The notes beneath the pieces are model-generated. The model ran no database searches. It worked only from the letters and a program-made list of their open reading frames with translations, and was not told the DNA's origin. DNA of 64,000 bases from Romboutsia_C sp015668195. GTDB taxonomy: Bacteria; Bacillota; Clostridia; Peptostreptococcales; Peptostreptococcaceae. The stretch covers positions 124,001 through 188,000 of the forward strand of contig NZ_JADPFC010000001.1 of assembly GCF_015668195.1 (NCBI RefSeq), read 5' to 3'. The first letter of the stretch is position 1. Every line of letters begins with the position of its first letter. Of the stretch, positions 17,929 to 24,678 are shown piece by piece. The position numbers and the translations under genes were made by a program.

Positions 17929-18942
17929 ATGAAAAAATTAAAAAAGAATATAGCTATAATATTAAGTTCTATAATGATATTAGGGTTAACAGGATGTAGT
18001 GGAACAAAAACTGAAAAAGCTGAAAGTGATGTACAATCATCAAGTAAAACAAATTCACATTATCCAGTTACTATAACAACTCATAATTATAAAAAAGAAC
18101 CAATAGAAATAACTTTTGATAAAGAGCCAGAAAATGTTGTTGCTGTATATCAAAACTCAATAGAGACTATGTTAGCATTAGGATTAGAAGATAAAATAAA
18201 GTTAGCCGCAGGACTTGACCATGATGTTAAAGATGAATATAAAGAAGCTTTCTCTAAAGTAAATTATTCAGAACAATTTACACCAGATAAAGAAACTGTA
18301 TTAATGGAACAACCAGATTTTATACTATCTTGGTACTCTATATTTGATGATAAGAGATTAGGTGATGTAGATTATTGGAATAAAAATAATATAAATACAT
18401 ACATGTCGTTAAATAGTGGAGCGGCTGAAGATAGAACTGTTGAAAATGAGATTACAGATATATTAAACCTAGGAAAAATATTTAATGTAGAAGATAAAGC
18501 AAAGAAAATAGCCGATGAAATAAATACTAAGATAGATGAAGTTTCTAAAAAGGTTAAAGGTAAAAAAGAGCAAACAACTTTAATAATAGAGTATATGGAC
18601 GGCAAAATACATACTTATGGAGCAAAAAGTTTAGGTGGAGATATGGTAACTAGATTAGGTGGTAAGATATTAAACCCTGAAGGTGGAAGTATTGGAGAAG
18701 AAGATTTAATAAAATTAAATCCAGATTCAATATTTGTTGTTTATATGGATAGAGGTAATAAAGAGGTAGAACAAGAAGAGGTAAATAAAATACTTAAAAA
18801 TCCTGCCCTTTCAAGTTTAAATGCAGTTAAAAATCATAGAGTAAATGCTATGCCTTTAGGAGATATGTATTGTAGTGGTATAAGAACAATAGATGGAATA
18901 AATGCATTTGCAAAAGGATTATATCCAGACTTAAATAAGTAG
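17929..18942 (+). CDS. Metal-chelate ABC transporter binding lipoprotein, copy 2
   Basis: A 337-residue lipoprotein with lipobox C23 (LGLTGC), a Ser/Lys-rich linker to about residue 45 and the same FepB/BtuF-type fold as copy 1 (NSIETMLALGLEDKI, QPDFILSWYSIFDD, GGDMVTRLGGKIL). It lies nine bases before the permease, so this copy is the one co-transcribed with the ABC importer; copy 1 upstream is probably an extra receptor with altered specificity. GGAGG precedes ATG 17929. Confidence 0.88.
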   Translation: MKKLKKNIAIILSSIMILGLTGCSGTKTEKAESDVQSSSKTNSHYPVTITTHNYKKEPIEITFDKEPENVVAVYQNSIETMLALGLEDKIKLAAGLDHDVKDEYKEAFSKVNYSEQFTPDKETVLMEQPDFILSWYSIFDDKRLGDVDYWNKNNINTYMSLNSGAAEDRTVENEITDILNLGKIFNVEDKAKKIADEINTKIDEVSKKVKGKKEQTTLIIEYMDGKIHTYGAKSLGGDMVTRLGGKILNPEGGSIGEEDLIKLNPDSIFVVYMDRGNKEVEQEEVNKILKNPALSSLNAVKNHRVNAMPLGDMYCSGIRTIDGINAFAKGLYPDLNK

Positions 18943-18951
18943 GAGTAGTTT

Positions 18952-20043
18952 ATGGAGAACAAAATAAGTCTATCATCAAGTAAAAAAAATATTTTTAAAG
19001 AGACACCTATGTATATAGGTGTTTCTGTTGTACTATTAATATTATTATTTTTGTCAATAGGATTTGCTGTAACCATCGGTTCGGTAGATATAAGCATCAA
19101 AGAAGTTTACAGCATTATAATAAATAAAATATTTAATTTAAATCAAAATAAATCACTATCAAATGGTGCAATTCATGATGTAGTATGGCTTATAAGATTG
19201 CCAAGGATAGTTCTTGCTATTGCAGTTGGGATAGGTCTATCTGTAGTTGGAATAGTTATGCAAGCTATAGTGAAAAATCCATTAGCAGATCCATATATAC
19301 TAGGAGTATCATCGGGAGCATCATTAGGCGCAACGCTAGCTATAATGTTAGGAGTTGGAAGTGTATTTGGCGGAAATTATATTGGAATAGCTGGGTTTAT
19401 AGGAGCATTTCTTGTATCTATATTAGTCTTGATTATATCCAATATAGGAGGAAGAGCAAACTCTGTAAAATTATTATTAGCAGGTATGGCACTTAGTTCT
19501 GTATGTAGTGCATTTTCTAGTTTTATAGTTTATATTTCGGATGATGCACAAGGTGTACAAAAGATAACTTTTTGGCTTATGGGAAGTCTAGCTGGTGCAA
19601 AATGGGAACAAATAGTATTTATACTTCCTTCTATATTATTGGGGGCAATATTTTTTGCTACTCAATCTAGAATTTTAAACTTAATGTTACTTGGAGATGA
19701 AGTTGCAGTTACATTAGGAACTGACCTTCATAAATATAGACATTTATATCTCATTATAACATCTTTTATGATAGGATTATTAGTCTATTCATCTGGTATG
19801 ATAGGATTTGTAGGTCTTATTGTACCTCATATAGTTAGAATGATATTTGGGACAGATCATAAAAAGTTAATTCCAGTAGCTTCTATATTAGGTGCAATAT
19901 TTTTGATATGGGCAGATGTATTATCCAGAAGTATAATAAAAGGAACGGAAATACCTATAGGAATTCTTATATCTATTATAGGCTCACCTTGTTTTGTTTG
20001 GATGATGATTAGAAAGACTTACGGTTTTGGAGGTAAAAGTTAA
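18952..20043 (+). CDS. FecCD-family ABC permease
   Basis: A 363-residue membrane protein of the BtuC/FecCD type with about ten helices. Family segments include LIRLPRIVLAIAVGIGLSVVG, VKNPLADPYILGVSSGASLGA, and SGMIGFVGLIVPHIVRMIFG (ATPase contact). It forms the homodimeric channel of a siderophore, heme or cobalamin importer with the neighbouring lipoproteins and ATPase. An extra N-terminal cytoplasmic stretch of about 20 residues precedes the first helix. It overlaps the ATPase gene by one base. Confidence 0.92.
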   Translation: MENKISLSSSKKNIFKETPMYIGVSVVLLILLFLSIGFAVTIGSVDISIKEVYSIIINKIFNLNQNKSLSNGAIHDVVWLIRLPRIVLAIAVGIGLSVVGIVMQAIVKNPLADPYILGVSSGASLGATLAIMLGVGSVFGGNYIGIAGFIGAFLVSILVLIISNIGGRANSVKLLLAGMALSSVCSAFSSFIVYISDDAQGVQKITFWLMGSLAGAKWEQIVFILPSILLGAIFFATQSRILNLMLLGDEVAVTLGTDLHKYRHLYLIITSFMIGLLVYSSGMIGFVGLIVPHIVRMIFGTDHKKLIPVASILGAIFLIWADVLSRSIIKGTEIPIGILISIIGSPCFVWMMIRKTYGFGGKS

Positions 20044-20822
20044 TGCATATAAAAACAGAAGGTGTAAAACTAAGTATAGGTAACAATAACATATTAAAAG
20101 GAATAGATATAAATATTGAAAATAAAGAATTTGTTGGGATAATAGGTCCAAATGGGAGTGGAAAATCTACTCTCTTAAAATGTATTTACAGAAATCTAAA
20201 GCCATCTAGTGGAGTTATTATGTTAGGTGATGAAGATCTATCTACTATACCTATTAAGGAGAGCGCTAAGAAATTAGCTGTATTATCTCAACATAATTAT
20301 TATGATTTTGATTTTAATGTGTATGATATTGTTCTTATGGGAAGATCACCTCATAAAAAGATAATGGAGAGAGATTCTAAAGAGGACTTTGAGATAGTTG
20401 ATGCTGCTTTAGAAAAAGTAGGTATGACAGATTTTAAGGAAAGAAGTTTTAATACTTTGTCAGGAGGAGAACAACAGAGGGTAATATTAGCAAGAGCACT
20501 TGCTCAACAAACAGATTGTTTAGTATTAGATGAACCTACAAATCATTTAGATATCAAGCATCAATTACAATTAATGAGTATTGTAAAAGGATTAAATATA
20601 GAAGTGATAGCTGCAATACATGATTTAAATATTGCATTAATGTATTGTGATAAAATATATGTTTTAAAGGATGGAGAAATTATAGCATATGGGACTCCTA
20701 GCGAGGTTATGACTAAAGAACTTATAAAAGATGTCTACGAGGTTGATGCTATAATCAATAAAGATGAAAATGGTAAACTAATAAGTATTTCTTATAAGAC
20801 ATACAAAGAGACAAATAAATAA
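20043..20822 (+). CDS. ABC transporter ATPase (FepC/BtuD-type)
   Basis: A 259-residue ATPase that powers the FecCD permease. Walker A is GPNGSGKST, signature TLSGGEQQRVILARAL, Walker B CLVLDEPTNHLD, H-loop AAIHD. Start ATG 20043 overlaps the permease stop, giving translational coupling. It ends the operon; a hairpin follows. Confidence 0.93.
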   Translation: MHIKTEGVKLSIGNNNILKGIDINIENKEFVGIIGPNGSGKSTLLKCIYRNLKPSSGVIMLGDEDLSTIPIKESAKKLAVLSQHNYYDFDFNVYDIVLMGRSPHKKIMERDSKEDFEIVDAALEKVGMTDFKERSFNTLSGGEQQRVILARALAQQTDCLVLDEPTNHLDIKHQLQLMSIVKGLNIEVIAAIHDLNIALMYCDKIYVLKDGEIIAYGTPSEVMTKELIKDVYEVDAIINKDENGKLISISYKTYKETNK

Positions 20823-20830
20823 TATTTAAG

Positions 20831-20871
20831 AAAAATAGTGGTTTTAATATGATTTAAAACTGCTATTTTTA
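20831..20871 (+). terminator. Terminator of the chelate importer operon
   Basis: AATAGTGGTTTTA / TAAAACTGCTATT hairpin with one mismatch, followed by TTTTTAT. Confidence 0.75.
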
Positions 20872-21455
20872 TATTTTAGATATATTATTTAACTGTGTCA
20901 TAATATTCTAAATATTCATTATTTATAGTTTGTTTAAACTTTAATAAGAACTTAGTAGAATTAAATTATAAGCCTTGTATTAAATATAAAAAATAAATAT
21001 ATTTTACAGGTTTCATTTTAAATAGAAGAAAAAATTGAAAAAAATAATAAAAAATAAGGCGAATAACTTGAAATAACTAGGTTTTATAAATTAATTTACA
21101 TTGATATCTATAAACTTATTTTAGTATTAAATATTAGTATAAATTAACATATAAAGTAACACTAATATAAGACTTTAAAGCATATAATATAGTCAATTTT
21201 TTATCAAATATTTTATTATTAGATAACTTTATACATGAAGATTTTTTATAAATTATTAAGAGTAAATGACTATCAACCAATAATAGTAAAAGCTAAATAA
21301 ATAAAAGTTATAGTTTAATTTGATTATAAATTTGGTATCTAAATTTATTGTTTATTAATTGATTTTATATATGAATATGAGAATAAAAAATAAAGCTAAT
21401 ATTGTAACTATTTTTTACTAATTATCAGTAAAAATAATAGTTAGTAAGTATGATT
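20872..21455. other. Gene-free AT-rich stretch with a decayed peptide unit
   Basis: No ORF of credible size on either strand. Positions of about 21270-21400 align with the small-peptide unit at 24300-24440: both hold ATCAA, AATAATAGTAAAA, GCTAA with AATA-rich spacers, then TTATATATGA. The translated core here is broken by a stop codon. Two tandem hairpins (21405-21443 and 21456-21502) follow. Confidence 0.4.
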
Positions 21456-21503
21456 AAAATAGCTATTTAGGCAAAAATTTATGCTTAAATAGCTATTTTT
21501 TTA
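21405..21503 (+). terminator. Two tandem hairpins, second a strong terminator
   Basis: AACTATT..TTTTACT pairs with AGTAAAA..AATAGTT (21405-21443), then AAAATAGCTATTTA pairs with TAAATAGCTATTTT followed by a long T run (to 21503). Since no gene ends here, they may close a small non-coding transcript. Confidence 0.6.
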
Positions 21504-21583
21504 AAAAAATTTTTAAAAATTTTTTAGTAAAATCTAATGTTTAAGAAACGTTGGAACTTCAATAGATTAAGACTGTTACAATT

Positions 21584-21600
21584 TGTAACTAATTTGTTAC
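21584..21600 (+). promoter_or_regulatory. WalR-type box 1
   Basis: TGTAAC-TAATT-TGTTAC is an exact match to the WalR (YycF) consensus TGTWAH-N5-TGTWAH known from Bacillus and Staphylococcus. Another TGTTAC lies just upstream at 21574. It is centred about 70 bases before the predicted transcription start of the 3D-domain gene. Confidence 0.6.
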
Positions 21601-21628
21601 CCTTTTTTAATTTTTACCTAAAATGGTG

Positions 21629-21657
21629 TTTACAAATCCTAAAAAGTGTATTAAGAT
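21629..21657 (+). promoter_or_regulatory. Promoter of the 3D-domain gene
   Basis: TTTACA (21629-21634) and TAAGAT (21652-21657) with a 17-base spacer. Confidence 0.5.
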
Positions 21658-21676
21658 TAATAACAAGTTAAGAAAA

Positions 21677-21693
21677 GTTACAAAAAGGTAACA
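21677..21693 (-). promoter_or_regulatory. WalR-type box 2 (minus orientation)
   Basis: Read on the minus strand this is TGTTAC-CTTTT-TGTAAC, again an exact TGTWAH-N5-TGTWAH match. It lies after the predicted start of transcription. Confidence 0.55.
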
Positions 21694-21763
21694 AACAAAA
21701 GAATATGAATTAAAAAATATGAGATAGTTAATAATATATAATTTTACTTATTAGGAGGTTTTT

Positions 21764-22825
21764 ATGAGTTTGAAAAAGAGAATGAATAAATCAACAATAT
21801 TGGCATTAGGATTAGTAATAGGTGGGATGTACGCATCAGCGGGGAATATATATGCAGATAATAAAGTAGAAGTAAATTCAGATAAAAAACAAGAAATGAA
21901 AACAGAAAACAATGAGATAGTAGTTGCAGATATATTAAATATAAGAAAAGGACCATCTGAAGATGAAGAAAAAATAGGAGCTTTAAAAGAAGGTTCTGTT
22001 GTAGAAGTATTAGAAACTAAAGATGGATGGGATAAGATAAAACTTTCTGATGAAAAAGAAGGTTGGGTAAGTGGTGAATTTACAGTTAAAGAAAAAGCTA
22101 AGGTAAATGTAGATGAATTAAATTTAAGAAAAGGACCATCTATAGATGAAGAAAAATTAGAAACATTAAAGAGTAATACTGTTGTTGAAGTGTTAAAAAC
22201 AGTAGAGATTAAAGATGAAAAACAAGATACAAAAGAAGTATGGCACCAAGTTAAGTTAGTAGAAGATGAAGCTAAAAAATCAGAAAAAGAAGCTTCAAAT
22301 GATGATAAAAAAGAAGAAAAAACTGGTTGGGTTTCTGCTGAATATGTATTAACAGAATCTCAAGAAAGAAAGCAAAAAGAAGAAGAGGCTAAAAGACAGC
22401 AAGAGTTAGCTCAAATGCAACAATTAGAAAGAGTAGAAAAAGTAAATAATGTAGTATCAAATGCTACATCAAATAATCAAAAGACTTCAGAAAGTAAATC
22501 AAATGTAGTTGAGAAAAAAGAGCCAGTTAAGGAAGAGAAAGCTACATCAAACACTAAAGGGCGTAAACTTACTGTAAATGCAAGTGCTTATTCAGGGCAT
22601 AGCATAACAGCTACAGGAACTACTCCTAAGTGGGGAACAATAGCAGTAGATCCATCTGTTATACCTTATGGAACTAAAGTTTATATACCTATGTTTGACA
22701 AAGTATTCGTTGCAGAAGACTGTGGTGGAGCTATAAAAGGTAATAAGATAGATATATTCATGGGTAGTGAGCAACAATGTACAAACTTTGGTAGACAAAA
22801 TATAGAAATACAAATACTGGGATAA
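21764..22825 (+). CDS. Secreted SH3b and 3D-domain cell wall protein
   Basis: A 353-residue exported protein. A signal peptide (about 1-31) is followed by two bacterial SH3 domains (about 50-108 and 112-200; both with LNIRKGPS/LNLRKGPS and GWVS), a charged Gln/Glu/Lys linker (about 200-265), and a C-terminal 3D domain (about 268-353) with catalytic-type Asp in VDPSVIPYGTKVYIP, AEDCGGAIKG and IDIFMG. 3D domains resemble lytic transglycosylases of the MltA/RpfB type, so it probably binds and trims peptidoglycan. Two WalR-type boxes upstream fit control by the cell-wall-homeostasis regulator. AGGAGG precedes ATG 21764. Confidence 0.87.
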   Translation: MSLKKRMNKSTILALGLVIGGMYASAGNIYADNKVEVNSDKKQEMKTENNEIVVADILNIRKGPSEDEEKIGALKEGSVVEVLETKDGWDKIKLSDEKEGWVSGEFTVKEKAKVNVDELNLRKGPSIDEEKLETLKSNTVVEVLKTVEIKDEKQDTKEVWHQVKLVEDEAKKSEKEASNDDKKEEKTGWVSAEYVLTESQERKQKEEEAKRQQELAQMQQLERVEKVNNVVSNATSNNQKTSESKSNVVEKKEPVKEEKATSNTKGRKLTVNASAYSGHSITATGTTPKWGTIAVDPSVIPYGTKVYIPMFDKVFVAEDCGGAIKGNKIDIFMGSEQQCTNFGRQNIEIQILG

Positions 22826-22836
22826 ATATAAATTGA

Positions 22837-22874
22837 AAAAGCCAAGATTAAATTAATTTAATCTTGGCTTTTAT
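22837..22874 (+). terminator. Terminator after the 3D-domain gene
   Basis: A perfect 36-base palindrome, AAAAGCCAAGATTAAATT and its complement, ends in TTTT. Confidence 0.9.
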
Positions 22875-22954
22875 ATATATAAAACTTTATTAAGTAATTA
22901 TATAGACCAAAATATGATAAATCTATTATAGAATGAAAAATAAGGAGGTATCAT

Positions 22955-22993
22955 ATGGATTATCCAATATTTTTAAGTTCTAACGCATTTTAA
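22955..22993 (+). CDS. Possible 12-residue peptide with a perfect ribosome binding site
   Basis: ATG 22955 lies six bases after a perfect AAGGAGG (22942-22948) and opens MDYPIFLSSNAF followed by TAA. Beyond the stop the same frame continues open (YLVDTFNIIPIS...) to 23046. It may be a genuine micro-peptide, a leader, or the start of a small gene disrupted by a stop codon. A strong terminator at 23104-23142 closes the unit of roughly 200 bases. No similar peptide is known to me. Confidence 0.35.
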   Translation: MDYPIFLSSNAF

Positions 22994-23102
22994 TATTTAG
23001 TAGATACATTTAATATAATACCTATAAGTACTCAGATAATTATTTAGTAACATGTGTAGGTATTCTTAAATAATAGAAATATAATAGATGATTAAACTTA
23101 AA

Positions 23103-23144
23103 CAAAAGTCTTCTTTTAAAATATTAATAAAGAAGACTTTTATT
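23103..23144 (+). terminator. Terminator in the gene-free gap before the LytTR gene
   Basis: AAAGTCTTCTTT / AAAGAAGACTTT hairpin followed by a T run. The only ORF upstream of it in this gap is the 12-codon one, so it may end a small RNA or peptide transcript. The rest of 23145-23355 shows nothing I can assign. Confidence 0.8.
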
Positions 23145-23355
23145 TTTATTTAGAAAGGTTATATTAGTTATTTATTTTATAAATTAATGCAAAAATGCAT
23201 ATTCTACTAATTATATTTTAGATAAAAGTAGTTTATAAATTAAAAATATAGTAATATAAAGATGACAATATTTTTTTACATATAAAGATTTTAATTTTAT
23301 AAATCTCTATTGATATTTATTTTAATTTAAATATAGAAACATAGGGGGAGTAAAT

Positions 23356-24054
23356 ATGAGTTTGACGTTAGCCATTTGTGATGATGATGTATTAAATATA
23401 GAAGTATTAGAAAAGCATATAGATAAAATCTTGAAAGATGAGAGTATAGAATATAATTTGTTTAAATACTTTTGTAAAGAAGAATTATTAAATGACTATC
23501 CTGAAAATTTAGATATATTATTTTTAGATATTAAAATTAAAGGAATAAGTAGCATTGATATTGCCAGAAAAATAAGGGAAATTGATACGAATGTAGAGGT
23601 AATGTTTACTACGCCAGCAGACTATATTTTTGAAGCAAGGGCTTTTAGATGTTTAGCTAAGCCTTTGAAGTATGAGGAAATAAGACTTCAACTTAGAAAA
23701 TCTATAAAAGAATATTTAGAAAAACATAGCATAATATCTATACAGTCTAGGAAAAAAACTTTAGTATTGCCAATTAGAGATATACTTTATGCTGAGGTTA
23801 GGAGAAAAGAAGTTACAATATATACTGAAGAAAAAACTTATACTATCGAGACTAGTATGAAAAGATTAGAAGGAAAGGTTTTAGATTATAATTTTTACAG
23901 ATGTCATCATAGTTATTTGGTAAATTTAAAGAAAATCCAAGAGCTAAGAGAAAAATCTATAATTATAAGAGGATTTGAAATACCAATAAGTAGGTCTAAG
24001 AATAAAGAACTTAAGATAAGATTAGATAACTTATCAGGAGCTTGTTCATGCTAA
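23356..24054 (+). CDS. LytTR-family response regulator
   Basis: A 232-residue regulator of the AgrA/LytR type. The receiver domain has acidic residues CDDD near position 8-10, phospho-acceptor Asp in DILFLDIKIKG and Lys in LAKPLKYEE. The LytTR DNA-binding domain begins near 130 (IISIQSRKKTLVLPIRDILYAEV) and contains YRCHHSYLVNLKKIQEL, its signature. No histidine kinase or AgrB/AgrD-like gene is adjacent, so it is an orphan regulator here. GGGGGAG precedes ATG 23356. Very short ORFs lie on either side and may be targets, as inference. Confidence 0.9.
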   Translation: MSLTLAICDDDVLNIEVLEKHIDKILKDESIEYNLFKYFCKEELLNDYPENLDILFLDIKIKGISSIDIARKIREIDTNVEVMFTTPADYIFEARAFRCLAKPLKYEEIRLQLRKSIKEYLEKHSIISIQSRKKTLVLPIRDILYAEVRRKEVTIYTEEKTYTIETSMKRLEGKVLDYNFYRCHHSYLVNLKKIQELREKSIIIRGFEIPISRSKNKELKIRLDNLSGACSC

Positions 24055-24172
24055 AAAGCATTTAGTGATCATGTCTATAGGTGAATCTATTATGAATATA
24101 TAAATCTAAATTATATTTTAAAATTGCTATTTACATAAAATTATTTAACATGAAAAGGAAATAAATTGATTT

Positions 24173-24202
24173 TGACATTGATTAGGATTATCATATATTT
24201 GG
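24173..24202 (+). promoter_or_regulatory. Promoter before the 25-residue peptide ORF
   Basis: TTGACA at 24173-24178 with an AT-rich -10 (ATATTT region, about 24196-24201) at 17-base spacing. The nearest downstream ORF is the small hydrophobic peptide at 24362. Confidence 0.45.
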
Positions 24203-24361
24203 TGAGATTTATATGTAAATAACATTGAGATGATAAAAATTTTGAATTAAACAAATAATTATGTGCATAGAGTTAGGGAAATAAGTTTTTAATAATACAT
24301 ATAAGGTAGATCAATAATAGTAAAAAATGCTAATAAATATTAAAGTGTGGGAGAGTATTTT

Positions 24362-24439
24362 ATGAATCTAGCAATTTTGTTTATAATTTATATGGGGTGT
24401 TTTATAATGTGTTTATATATGAGCAATAAATATCAATGA
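24362..24439 (+). CDS. Possible 25-residue membrane peptide
   Basis: The ORF encodes a single hydrophobic helix: MNLAILFIIYMG, then FIMCLYM, ending in the polar tail SNKYQ. GGGAGAG lies about ten bases upstream. A promoter (24173) and a strong terminator (24538-24571) bracket it, giving an independent transcript of about 350 bases between the LytTR regulator and the GGDEF-EAL gene. A degraded copy of this unit occurs at 21270-21400. The gene is too small to assign; small membrane regulators or toxins have this form. The remaining gap sequence 24055-24678 shows nothing else. Confidence 0.4.
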   Translation: MNLAILFIIYMGCFIMCLYMSNKYQ

Positions 24440-24536
24440 ATTGGGACCGATATATAGTAAAGTATCATAGTAGTTAAAATGAAATAGATAAAATTAGGTT
24501 AGTAGTAAGTTCTAAAAATTAAATAAATTAAGTTAA

Positions 24537-24573
24537 ATACCACTTCAGAGTAATTTTTTTGAAGTGGTATTTT
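24537..24573 (+). terminator. Terminator after the 25-residue peptide
   Basis: TACCACTTCA / TGAAGTGGTA hairpin with a T-rich tail. Confidence 0.85.
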
Positions 24574-24678
24574 AATTTTGACATATAAAAGTATTAAAAA
24601 ATATAGTATAATAATTAAAAATAAGAAATCTAATGTAAAAAGTTTTAAGGAATTAGAAGGGATAGTAACAACATAAGC

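Noticed and set aside
22900..24054. agr-type quorum-sensing locus (LytTR regulator with a short peptide ORF)
   Set aside because: No AgrB protease or AgrC kinase is present, and the 12-codon ORF does not resemble AgrD.
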